This document shows positions 16,060 through 22,953 of a DNA stretch of 23,645 nucleotides, in pieces. The notes beneath the pieces were generated by a model that saw only the letters and a program-made list of their open reading frames with translations, did not search any database and was not told where the DNA came from. Numbering within the stretch: position 1 is the first letter of the stretch; each line of letters starts with the position of its first letter. The DNA lies in assembly GCA_910587195.1 (NCBI GenBank), contig CAJUKL010000036.1, positions 1-23,645 of the forward strand. The letters run 5' to 3'. This DNA comes from an uncultured Clostridia bacterium. Its GTDB lineage: Bacteria > Bacillota > Clostridia > Lachnospirales > Anaerotignaceae. The translations under genes were made by a program, and so were the position numbers.

Positions 16060-16947
16060 ATGTCTTTATTTACAGGTTCCGGTGTTGCCCTTGTAACACC
16101 AATGCAAGCAGATGGTAGTGTTAATTTTCCTGTACTAAAAGAGTTACTTGAATTTCAAGTAGAAAACGGCACAGATGCCATTATTATTTGTGGCACCACT
16201 GGAGAGGCTTCTACTATGACAGATGAAGAACAAATTGAAACGGTTCGTTTTACTGCTGAAACCATTGCAAAGCGGATTCCTGTGCTTGCAGGTGCTGGTA
16301 GCAATGACACTGCTCATGCGATTGCATTAGCAAAAGGCTGTCAAAAAGCTGGTGCAGATGGTGTTCTTCTTGTTACACCATATTACAACAAAGCAACACA
16401 AAAAGGTTTAGTAAAACATTATACAGCAATTGCAAATAATCTTGATGTTCCTGTTATTCTTTATAATGTACCAGGTCGTACTGGTGTCAACATTGCACCA
16501 AAAACTTGCTATGAACTTTCCAAAGTGGAAAACATTGTAGGTATTAAAGAAGCAAGTGGTAATTTTACCAATATTACACAAATTGCAGCTCTTTGTGGCT
16601 CTGATTTTGATTTATATTCCGGAAATGATGACCAAAATGTTCCTATTCTTTCTTTGGGCGGAAAAGGTATTATTTCTGTACTTGCTAATGTTGCACCAAA
16701 AGATTGCCATGATATGGTAGCAAAATTCTTTGCAGGAGATACCAAAGGTGCAGCAGAATTACAATTAAAATCCATTGAACTTATCAATGCTTTGTTCTGT
16801 GAAGTAAATCCTATTCCTGTAAAAACAGCACTTAACTTAATGGGATTCCATGTAGGACCTTGCAAGTTACCACTATGTGAAATGGAAGAAAGCAATTTAG
16901 AAAGACTGAAAAAAGCAATGCAAAACTATGGTTTAACGCTTTCTTGA
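16060..16947 (+). CDS. dapA: 4-hydroxy-tetrahydrodipicolinate synthase
   Basis: 295-residue TIM-barrel aldolase that condenses pyruvate with aspartate semialdehyde, the first committed step to diaminopimelate and lysine and the source of dipicolinate in spore formers. Schiff-base Lys163 in GIKEASGN, Tyr135 in ILYNVPGR, Arg140 and the GTTGE loop (45-49) are present. GGAGG lies 8 nt before the ATG at 16060. The final codons ACG CTT TCT TGA are identical to those of the histidine kinase at 161-172 and lie at the edge of a repeat element, so the C-terminal Thr-Leu-Ser was probably supplied by the insertion (inference). Confidence 0.97.
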   Translation: MSLFTGSGVALVTPMQADGSVNFPVLKELLEFQVENGTDAIIICGTTGEASTMTDEEQIETVRFTAETIAKRIPVLAGAGSNDTAHAIALAKGCQKAGADGVLLVTPYYNKATQKGLVKHYTAIANNLDVPVILYNVPGRTGVNIAPKTCYELSKVENIVGIKEASGNFTNITQIAALCGSDFDLYSGNDDQNVPILSLGGKGIISVLANVAPKDCHDMVAKFFAGDTKGAAELQLKSIELINALFCEVNPIPVKTALNLMGFHVGPCKLPLCEMEESNLERLKKAMQNYGLTLS

Positions 16948-17225
16948 CGCTTTCTTGAAAGAAAGCTTAGCAAAGAACTTTGTGCGAAACTTCGTTTCGC
17001 TGCTGTGCGTTGGACGTGAGTGGTTACTTTAGTTGAACGACAACGCACTACCAGAGGTTAAAAATTTCTTTCTATACCGTGTTCAGAAAGAAAAGTTTTT
17101 GGTCAAGCTTTTTTCAAAAAGCTTGTAGGGTTTTAGGGACAACGTCCCTAAGGTCTTTTTACGCTTGTAAGCGTGTTTTTGAAGTGGTTTGGAGGAACTT
17201 TTCACAAGTAAAAAAGTTCCTCCAA
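16936..17225 (+). repeat. Hairpin-train repeat, copy C1
   Basis: This is the most complete left part. It has the edge ACGCTTTCTTGA (16936-16947), hairpin GCTTTCTT-GA-AAGAAAGC, and GCGAAAC-TTC-GTTTCGC (16984-17000). The core contains AACGACAACGCAC, then AAGCTTTTTTCAAAAAGCTT (17105-17124), AGGGAC-AAC-GTCCCT (17135-17149), ACGCTT-GT-AAGCGT (17161-17174) and a 12-bp hairpin GGAGGAACTTTT / AAAAAGTTCCTCC (17191-17223). The stems match other copies by position, while several differ in sequence on both arms. Short frames inside it are not genes. Confidence 0.88.
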
Positions 17226-17565
17226 GAACTTTGTGCGAAACTTCGTTTCGCTGCCTTTTGTTAGACGTGAGTAGTTACTTTAGTTGAACGACAACGCACT
17301 ACCAGAGGTTAAAAATTTCTTTCTATACCGTGTTCAGAAAGAAAAGTTTTTGGTCAAGCTTTTTTCAAAAAGCTTGTAGGGTTTTAGGGACAACGTCCCT
17401 AAGGTCTTTTTACGCTTGTAAGCGTGTTTTTGAAGTGGTTTGGAGGAACTTTTCACAAGTGAAAAAAGTTCCTCCAAGAATTTCCGACTTTTATCAAATT
17501 CATACTAAACCATTTTTTTGACAAGCTGTGTCATTTTTTTTATTTTTAAACTTAAATTATTATTT
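17226..17565 (+). repeat. Hairpin-train repeat, copy C2 with right-end tail
   Basis: A second unit repeats 16975-17225 with a period of 251 bp and a few differences, lacking the first hairpin. After its last hairpin (17442-17475) a tail follows (CGACTTTTATCAAATTCATA, then TAAACCATTTTTTTG and ATTTTTAAACTTAAATTATT). The same tail is recognisable in reverse at about 23025-23075, so it marks the true right end of the family. Confidence 0.85.
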
Positions 17566-17615
17566 TTTTTGCAAAAAATTTTTATGCCATTGCTCTGTGA
17601 TTTGTGGCTTATTTC

Positions 17616-17644
17616 TTGCGTATCTAATCATTTTATGATATTAT
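17616..17644 (+). promoter_or_regulatory. Putative sigma-A promoter of dapB
   Basis: TTGCGT (17616-17621), 17-bp spacer, TATTAT (17639-17644) with TG just before it, 60 bp upstream of dapB. It would give dapB a transcript not controlled by the lysine riboswitch, unless read-through crosses the repeats. Confidence 0.55.
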
Positions 17645-17704
17645 TTTAGTATAAACTAACAGGAAAATTTATCTGTCAGGAATATAAGGAAAGGAGTTCT
17701 TTAC

Positions 17705-18457
17705 ATGGTAAAAATTATAATGCATGGTTGTGGCGGACATATGGGACATGTTGTAGCTTCTGTTGTAGAAAAAGATGCTTCTTGTCAAATTGTTGCAGGA
17801 GTTGACCCTCGTGATATACAAGCAGATTTTCCAACTTTTCGAAGCCTTGCAGATTGTAATGTTGCAGCAGATGTTATCATTGATTTTTCTACAGCTTCTG
17901 CAATTCCCAGCCTTTTAGAATTTGCAAAACAAAAACAGATACCAGCTGTTATCTGCACCACCGGGATTGCAGAGGGAGTAATGCAGCAGTTAAACGAAAC
18001 TAGTAAATCCGTTGCCATTTTAAAATCTGCTAATATGTCTGTTGGTATAAACCTTTTAATCAATATTGTGGAAAAAGTTGCACAAACCTTATATGAAGCT
18101 GGTTTTGATATTGAAATTTTAGAAAAACATCATAATCAAAAAATTGATGCTCCAAGTGGTACTGCTCTTGCGATTGCAGATGCTATCAAGGCTTCTCTTT
18201 CAGAAGAAACGCATTACGTTTTTGACCGTTCCCCCAAAAGAGAAAAAAGAGAAAAAACCGAAATTGGAATCCATGCAATTCGAGGTGGTACCATTGTAGG
18301 CGAACATGATATTATCTTTGCTGGACGTGATGAAATTATCGAATTAAATCACAAAGCAATGTCAAAAGATATTTTTGCAGTAGGCGCCGTAAAAGCAGCA
18401 AAATTTTTGGCTGGACAAAAAGCTGGGTTATATACAATGAAAGATGTTATGGACTGA
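17705..18457 (+). CDS. dapB: 4-hydroxy-tetrahydrodipicolinate reductase
   Basis: 250-residue cytoplasmic enzyme that reduces the DapA product to tetrahydrodipicolinate. The nucleotide-binding GCGGHMG is at 8-14, IDFSTASA at about 59-66, the active-site signature EKHHNQKIDAPSGTA at about 140-154, and HAIRGGTIVGEH at about 194-205. AGGAG lies 8 nt before the ATG. Separated from dapA by about 620 bp of repeat DNA plus its own promoter, whereas asd and dapA are adjacent; the insertion probably split an asd-dapA-dapB operon (inference). Confidence 0.97.
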   Translation: MVKIIMHGCGGHMGHVVASVVEKDASCQIVAGVDPRDIQADFPTFRSLADCNVAADVIIDFSTASAIPSLLEFAKQKQIPAVICTTGIAEGVMQQLNETSKSVAILKSANMSVGINLLINIVEKVAQTLYEAGFDIEILEKHHNQKIDAPSGTALAIADAIKASLSEETHYVFDRSPKREKREKTEIGIHAIRGGTIVGEHDIIFAGRDEIIELNHKAMSKDIFAVGAVKAAKFLAGQKAGLYTMKDVMD

Positions 18458-18494
18458 TAAAGGGGCTTATCACAAGAAAAGAGATGATAAAAAT

Positions 18495-18935
18495 ATGAAA
18501 AAATATTTTCAATTTACTAAATTTAAACAGAATTTTATATTGCTTTTAATCCTTATGATTTTTACTGTTATAGTACAATGTTATGGTGGTGGTAAGTGGT
18601 CTGTTCGTGAAATGATAATAGGGGATTCTATCATGATATTTATGTTTGTATTGGGAACTTTAATAGTAGATTGGTTTCAAATAAAACATAAGGATAATGA
18701 TTCTGTAGTAGGTATCAAAAAATATTTTCAATTTACTCATCTGAAAGAACAAATTCATATGGGTATTCTATTTATAACCATAGCTGCTGTAGGTCGATGG
18801 CATGATAATTGCTCTATTGAATATATGATTAAATCAAGTTTTATACTCGTCATTGCTTTTGTAGTGGGAAGTTTAATAGCAGATTGGATTCAGATAAAAA
18901 ATGACAAATTAGAAGAACAAAATGAAGGCATTTAA
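18495..18935 (+). CDS. Four-helix membrane protein with internal duplication
   Basis: 146-residue protein of unknown function built from two homologous halves with a 73-residue period. KKYFQFT occurs at 2-8 and 75-81. FVLGTLIVDWFQIK (51-64) matches FVVGSLIADWIQIK (about 123-136). Each half has two hydrophobic segments (about 12-29 and 43-62; 87-101 and 113-133). The DNA of the two starts is nearly identical over about 20 bp, so the duplication is fairly recent or conserved. The start is uncertain: the ATG at 18495 has only a weak site, and an earlier in-frame ATG (18444) overlaps dapB. It is probably on the dapB transcript and ends at a strong terminator. Confidence 0.75.
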   Translation: MKKYFQFTKFKQNFILLLILMIFTVIVQCYGGGKWSVREMIIGDSIMIFMFVLGTLIVDWFQIKHKDNDSVVGIKKYFQFTHLKEQIHMGILFITIAAVGRWHDNCSIEYMIKSSFILVIAFVVGSLIADWIQIKNDKLEEQNEGI

Positions 18936-18980
18936 AAAGATAAGGCAGTGAGCTTAAACAAAACTTGCTGCCTTATCTTT
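18936..18980. terminator. Bidirectional terminator between convergent genes
   Basis: A perfect 13-bp stem AAAGATAAGGCAG (18936-18948) / CTGCCTTATCTTT (18968-18980) has T-rich DNA on the right and A-rich on the left. It serves the plus-strand gene and also contains the stop codon of the minus-strand gene (18973-18975). Confidence 0.85.
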
Positions 18981-19464
18981 CTTTCTCTTTCTCTAAAAAA
19001 GAAATGATACATGCATAAAGAGATAAAATAGGAGATAGCCATTTTATTGCTATCATATTCCAAGGAATATTACTCACAAAGGTAGCAGGACGAATGACAA
19101 GTTGTTTATTTTCCTCAATCTGACACTCAAATTTCTCAAAACAGTTTTTAATATGAAAATTATCTCCAAGTTGCACATCTTTATCAACCATTTCTATTTT
19201 ATACTTTAAAGTCAAAAAGCCTCTTTTTAAATGATAAAGCTTCATTCTATTAGAATTTGTTGTTGCTAATAGTAAAACAGAGCCCTTTGTTACAACTTTA
19301 TCATTTACTTCTATTATATTTTTGTCCATCTCTTTTTGTACCTCTAATATTGTTTTTGGATATGTAATTGTATAAGATTTTGTAGCATAACATTGCTGTA
19401 TCATATTTAGTAATGTAACAACCAGTGTTACCATTATAAAAACATACATTCTCTTTTTAATCAT
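18973..19464 (-). CDS. Membrane-anchored protein of unknown function
   Basis: 163-residue protein with an N-terminal hydrophobic segment (about 7-27, ending QQCYA) that could be a TM anchor or signal peptide. A ~100-residue mixed alpha/beta extracytoplasmic part follows, and a second hydrophobic segment lies near the C-terminus (about 135-155) before a charged tail LEKEKER. No family is recognised. The ATG at 19462-19464 is chosen because AGAAGG lies upstream. The gene converges on the duplicated membrane protein and shares its terminator. Confidence 0.7.
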   Translation of the reverse strand: MIKKRMYVFIMVTLVVTLLNMIQQCYATKSYTITYPKTILEVQKEMDKNIIEVNDKVVTKGSVLLLATTNSNRMKLYHLKRGFLTLKYKIEMVDKDVQLGDNFHIKNCFEKFECQIEENKQLVIRPATFVSNIPWNMIAIKWLSPILSLYACIISFLEKEKER

Positions 19465-19486
19465 ATTTTTCCTTCTTTCTGTATAC

Positions 19487-19515
19487 AGCATAACATACTA
19501 CAAGAAAAAAAACAA
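19487..19515 (-). promoter_or_regulatory. Putative promoter of the membrane-anchored protein gene
   Basis: Minus-strand TTGTTT (19510-19515) and TATGCT (19487-19492) with a 17-bp spacer, followed closely by the ribosome site. The rest of 19516-19664 is AT-rich with nothing recognisable. Confidence 0.4.
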
Positions 19516-19664
19516 TTTTTCTACAAAATTCCCCATAGTTAATATCACAAATCAAAAAATATATATCTGCCATTTTTATTTTTTTATAGCGAAACAAAAT
19601 TACTAAAATTGATTCCTAAAATAGTTATTGCTTTATTCAAATATAACATATTTCATAAAATTTC

Positions 19665-19693
19665 TTGCTAAAATAACAAATTTACTTTAAAAT
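19665..19693 (+). promoter_or_regulatory. Putative promoter of the BlaI-type regulator
   Basis: TTGCTA (19665-19670), 17-bp spacer, TAAAAT (19688-19693), with the GAGGTG ribosome site just downstream. No TACA/TGTA-type BlaI operator is visible near it. Confidence 0.35.
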
Positions 19694-19713
19694 AAAAGAA
19701 GAGGTGATGGTAC

Positions 19714-20121
19714 ATGTCAAATAAAAGAAAAAGCAAATATAACTTATCAGCAACAGAAATGGAAATTATGGAATTTCTTTGGGATGCAAATAAAAAATCA
19801 AGTGCTTCCGAGATATTAAAATTTTTTAATGAAAACAAAGAAAAAAATTGGAAAAAGCAAACACTCAATACTTTTTTAGTAAAATTGATTGAAAAAGGTG
19901 CTTTGCAATATGATGTAGCTAAAAACAAAAAGTATTATTTCCCATCTAACCAGTCAGAAACAAAAACACAACATATTAAGCACTGGACTCAAAATTTTAT
20001 AGAAAAAACATTTGATAATTCTTTATACAATTTTCTTTGTGCTTTTACAGGGGGAACTCGCTTAGATGAAAAAGCATACAACGAATTAAAACAATATTTG
20101 GAAGAAGAAGCAAATCGCTAA
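19714..20121 (+). CDS. BlaI/MecI/CopY-family transcriptional repressor
   Basis: 135-residue regulator with an N-terminal winged helix (about 8-75: LSATEMEIMEFLWDANKKSS, then ASEILKFF and the recognition helix in KKQTLNTFLVKLIEKGAL) followed by YYFPSN and a C-terminal helical dimerisation region. In characterised systems such repressors are released by cleavage triggered by an M56 sensor protease (BlaR/MecR). No such gene is adjacent here and none of the neighbours is a beta-lactamase. GAGGTG precedes the ATG. Its target is unknown. Confidence 0.85.
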   Translation: MSNKRKSKYNLSATEMEIMEFLWDANKKSSASEILKFFNENKEKNWKKQTLNTFLVKLIEKGALQYDVAKNKKYYFPSNQSETKTQHIKHWTQNFIEKTFDNSLYNFLCAFTGGTRLDEKAYNELKQYLEEEANR

Positions 20122-20124
20122 TTA

Positions 20125-20179
20125 AAAAACCTTGAGAGCTTGTCTAAAATTTTTATAGTCAACTTCTCTCAAGGTTTTT
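20125..20179. terminator. Bidirectional terminator between blaI-like and rpn-like genes
   Basis: A perfect 14-bp stem AAAAACCTTGAGAG (20125-20138) / CTCTCAAGGTTTTT (20166-20179) with a 27-nt loop. The A- and T-runs on either side fit termination in both directions. The CCTTGAGAGCT arm is also found in one hairpin of the repeat family. Confidence 0.8.
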
Positions 20180-20193
20180 GTTTTGGGAATATT

Positions 20194-21060
20194 TTATAAT
20201 TTGTTAATCTCCTCAATAGATAAACCAGTTTTTTTAGATATTGTTTCAATATCTAGTACATCAATCAAATTTTTGGCAATTTTAAGTTTTTCTTCTTTTC
20301 TACCTTCTTTTCTACCTTCTTTTCTGCCTTCTTTTCTGCCTTCTTTTTTACCTTCCTCTTTCCAAATTTCTTTTGCGGTATCCATATCAAACTCTGTAAA
20401 CAGCATATTTACCACCTCACTTGCATTTTTTTCCAAAAATTCTTTCATTACATTTTCATTGATACAAATTTTGACTGCTTTTACAATAGCATCATTCAAT
20501 TCCAAGCCTTTTTCCAAATAAGTTCTTACAACGGATACAAAATAACTGTACTCCTTTAAATCTTGACATCGTTGCACAATTGCATGATTTTCTTTATAGT
20601 TAATATTAATTACCTTGACATTTAACTCTAATTCTGGAGGGTTTTGTATTGCCAAAAAAGCATCTGATAATTTTAATATCTTTTCTTTTGGATAGTTTCT
20701 AATACCATTATATAATACATAACAATGTGGTGTTGGTATTTTTTGTAAGGTACTTCTATAAATAATATTTCTATCAATCAGTTTTTCATATTCTCTAGCA
20801 ATATAAAGCAGACAGCGTAAAGGCATATTATTGTTAATAGTGCTTTGGTGCTCTATCAGTAAAATAAATTTATTATCTATAGTAAAGCAAATGTCATTTT
20901 TTTGATTCATAAAAAGTACATCTTCCAAGGTAATAATATTGATTTCTGTTTCTTCCCCATAATTAGTGCCCTCTAAAGCATTATAAAGTAATCGAAGTTT
21001 TTGCTTATCAGAAAAATAACGTGTAAAAACAGAATCTTTATATTTCTTGTTAGTATTCAT
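20194..21060 (-). CDS. Rpn-family (PD-(D/E)XK) recombination-promoting nuclease / putative transposase
   Basis: 288-residue protein of the Rpn/PDDEXK family. The N-terminal nuclease part has the likely catalytic Asp56 in NDICF and Glu70-x-Gln72 in LLIEHQST. Family-typical PLRCLLYIAREYEKLI follows. The C-terminus contains a low-complexity KEGRKE repeat (five 12-bp units, plus strand 20292-20351) and then a short helical tail. The ATG at 21058-21060 has GAGAGGTGG upstream. The family is related to transposase-associated nucleases and is often present in many copies per genome; its role in this host is unknown. No terminal repeats are seen. Confidence 0.85.
   Translation of the reverse strand: MNTNKKYKDSVFTRYFSDKQKLRLLYNALEGTNYGEETEINIITLEDVLFMNQKNDICFTIDNKFILLIEHQSTINNNMPLRCLLYIAREYEKLIDRNIIYRSTLQKIPTPHCYVLYNGIRNYPKEKILKLSDAFLAIQNPPELELNVKVININYKENHAIVQRCQDLKEYSYFVSVVRTYLEKGLELNDAIVKAVKICINENVMKEFLEKNASEVVNMLFTEFDMDTAKEIWKEEGKKEGRKEGRKEGRKEGRKEEKLKIAKNLIDVLDIETISKKTGLSIEEINKL
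20292..20351 (-). repeat. 12-bp tandem repeat in the rpn-like gene
   Basis: Five copies of CTTCTTTTCTAC (plus strand; variants with TGC and TTAC) encode Gly-Lys/Arg-Lys-Glu units. The unit length is a multiple of three, so copy-number change would alter protein length without a frameshift. Confidence 0.9.
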
Positions 21061-21078
21061 GATTCCACCTCTCTTTTT

Positions 21079-21107
21079 ATTATATAAAAAGCATATCATA
21101 ATTACAA
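21079..21107 (-). promoter_or_regulatory. Putative promoter of the rpn-like gene
   Basis: Minus-strand TTGTAA (21102-21107), 17-bp spacer, TATAAT (21079-21084), a few bases before the ribosome site. Confidence 0.5.
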
Positions 21108-21169
21108 CAAGAAAAAATGTTTGACTTTATTTTTTCAAGTAAAAATACAGGTTTATTGTCAAATAAAAG

Positions 21170-21973
21170 CTATTTCCATACATAGGCCTCTGCTCCTTTT
21201 TTTAGCAATAACTCCATAATTTCTTTTTGGCTTTTCCACTCTACTATACCATCTTTCATAGAACAATAAAAAAAATATCTATCAAAATGCATTCTCTCTA
21301 CTAGTTCCCCTAATTTTACATCTCTTTTTGTATAAATTTGTTCTACTTGTTTCATGGTAGCGTTCTCTGCCAGTAGTGCTTGATAGGTCTGATATGTAAT
21401 CTGTAAATATTCTTTTTTATTACTATAAACAATGTAGCAACCTATCACCAAAAGGGAAAGATTAAAAGGATATAAAATTACCTGTAAAATTCCAATCCCC
21501 ATTAAAAAATATCCAAAACCTCGACCTATTTTTACTAATATACTTGCAGTTCTCAAAATACCATATTTTTTACCTGCCCAATGTAATACAATATTTCCAC
21601 CATCTAAGGGCAAAAATGGTAATAAATTAAAAAGGCACAATATGAAATTAAATCCAGCAAATATTGTACTTCCGCATATCATACAAATTAGTGCCATACA
21701 AGCACTTACCAAAGGTCCGGAACAAAATATAATTTGTCTTTGTAAAAAAGAGGGACTTTCCAATCCCTTTATAATTGCCCTTTCTCCCACCGGCGTAAAC
21801 CATATCTGTTTTATTTTTGCACCAAAACAAACCGCTGTAATACAATGCCCTATTTCATGAAGTGTTACAAAAAATAGTATTCCTAAAAATAAAAGAGCAT
21901 TTCCCTGTATCAGGTAGAATAAAAAAAGCGGAATCAGGAGAGGATGAATTTTAATTTTACAAATTTTTTTCAT
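21170..21973 (-). CDS. SpoIVFB-like M50 site-2 protease
   Basis: 267-residue intramembrane metalloprotease. HEIGH (His39, Glu40, His43) lies in the second hydrophobic segment and the third zinc ligand is Asp124 in NLLPFLPLDGG. Several further TM segments lie to about residue 190, followed by a cytoplasmic tail. In B. subtilis SpoIVFB cleaves pro-sigma-K in the outer forespore membrane. The assignment rests on the M50 motifs plus position directly after a SpoIVFA-like LytM gene, with a 4-bp ATGA overlap (21970-21973). It could be another M50 protease, but the pairing makes SpoIVFB most likely. Confidence 0.88.
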   Translation of the reverse strand: MKKICKIKIHPLLIPLFLFYLIQGNALLFLGILFFVTLHEIGHCITAVCFGAKIKQIWFTPVGERAIIKGLESPSFLQRQIIFCSGPLVSACMALICMICGSTIFAGFNFILCLFNLLPFLPLDGGNIVLHWAGKKYGILRTASILVKIGRGFGYFLMGIGILQVILYPFNLSLLVIGCYIVYSNKKEYLQITYQTYQALLAENATMKQVEQIYTKRDVKLGELVERMHFDRYFFYCSMKDGIVEWKSQKEIMELLLKKGAEAYVWK

Positions 21974-22461
21974 GGTAATATAACGCCCCTTGACAAATAT
22001 TCTGCTCGTACTTCTTCTGTATACTTTAAATTTACAAATTGCATTGGATTAATGAGCATATTTCCCCTCCAAATACTATAATGAATATGCGGCCCTGTTG
22101 ATAAACCCGTATTTCCTGTCAGAGCCACAGTTTGCCCTTGCTTTATATTTTCTCCTACTTTTACCAAAACACTGTTTAAATGGGCATACATAATGGTAAA
22201 ACCTTCTTCTGTTTCATATTTTAGTACATTTCCCAATGTTTCGGAAGTTCTGACCTCTGTAACCACACCATTTTTTACGGCAACTGCTTCTGTATTTTCT
22301 GCTACTGCAATATCTAAGCCATTATGGAGTTCTATTTTACCTAAGATTGGATTTTCTCTTTGACCACAGGAAGAAGTAATCACACCATCTACAGGTGTTA
22401 ACCATTTTTCCTCTTTTTGTATCTCTTTTTTTTCAATCAGTTCTCTAGGGAATTTTCCCAC
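21970..22461 (-). CDS. LytM/M23 domain protein (C-terminal half of a SpoIVFA-like protein)
   Basis: 163-residue M23 peptidase-like domain with all active-site positions visible: zinc ligands His46 and Asp50 (HNGLD) and His127, with His94 (MYAHL) and His125 (GPHIHYS). It lacks any signal or TM segment of its own. The start would be GTG (22459-22461), 17 bp inside the preceding ORF and in another frame, with AAAGGAAGA upstream. SpoIVFA is normally one protein with an N-terminal TM segment and this domain, so the two ORFs look like a split or frameshifted SpoIVFA. It is coupled to the SpoIVFB-like gene by ATGA. Confidence 0.85.
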   Translation of the reverse strand: MGKFPRELIEKKEIQKEEKWLTPVDGVITSSCGQRENPILGKIELHNGLDIAVAENTEAVAVKNGVVTEVRTSETLGNVLKYETEEGFTIMYAHLNSVLVKVGENIKQGQTVALTGNTGLSTGPHIHYSIWRGNMLINPMQFVNLKYTEEVRAEYLSRGVILP

Positions 22462-22903
22462 TTTCTTCCTTTAAATCTGGCTGAAATGCATTTCTTTTTG
22501 GTTCTTCTTTTACTTCCTCTTTTATTTCATTTTGGGATTCTGTTGTATTTTGTTGTATCTCTTGTTTTTGTTGCTCTTGTATTTGCTGTTGCTGATTTTT
22601 TTGCTGTTGAGTATTCTGTATTTTATTTGCATTTTGCTGAAAAACAGAAACAACTTTTTGTTTCCATTCTTCCACTGTTTCTAAAGGCATTTCATAGGCA
22701 ATCGCTTCTTTCAAACTCTCTGTAATTGTATGAGCGGTTTCTGTTTCAAAAAAAGAAATCACAAATGCTGCTCCTACAAGCATCATTGTAACATAAATAC
22801 GAAATAGAAAAAAATTTCCTGTTTCTGGTTTGGTTGTTTTTGTTTTTCCCTGCCGTGCCTGACGTACCATTTCTCGCCTCATACGAAGCCGTTGTTCATC
22901 CAT
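22445..22903 (-). CDS. Membrane anchor with Gln-rich linker (N-terminal half of a SpoIVFA-like protein)
   Basis: 152-residue protein: a basic cytoplasmic start (DEQRLRMRREMVRQARQGK), one TM segment (about 31-52), an amphipathic region with VEEWKQKVVSVF, a Gln-rich stretch (about 89-120) and an acidic end. This matches the N-terminal part of SpoIVFA-type proteins. It stops (TAG, 22445-22447) just where the LytM domain frame takes over. Removing one A from the GGGAAAATT run would fuse both into about 310 residues. AAGGGGG precedes the ATG at 22901-22903. Confidence 0.75.
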   Translation of the reverse strand: MDEQRLRMRREMVRQARQGKTKTTKPETGNFFLFRIYVTMMLVGAAFVISFFETETAHTITESLKEAIAYEMPLETVEEWKQKVVSVFQQNANKIQNTQQQKNQQQQIQEQQKQEIQQNTTESQNEIKEEVKEEPKRNAFQPDLKEESGKIP

Positions 22904-22925
22904 AGTTCGTCCCCCTTTCTAAAAT

Positions 22926-22953
22926 AGTATATGAAGGAAACAGCAAAATAGAA
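22926..22953 (-). promoter_or_regulatory. Possible sigma-E promoter of the spoIVF-like operon
   Basis: Minus-strand CATATACT (22926-22933) matches the sigma-E -10 consensus CATACAnT well. The -35 region TTCTATT (22947-22953) is a weaker match at 13-bp spacing. Mother-cell sigma-E control is known for B. subtilis spoIVF and would fit. Confidence 0.4.

Noticed and set aside
16509..16895. 128-codon minus-strand frame opposite dapA
   Set aside because: It is antisense to a clear enzyme gene without initiation signals.
17079..17521. Two near-identical 60-residue frames (starting MFRKKSFWSSFFQKA) on the plus strand
   Set aside because: They lie wholly within the two tandem repeat units, have no ribosome site and change with the hairpins; their identity comes from the DNA repeat.
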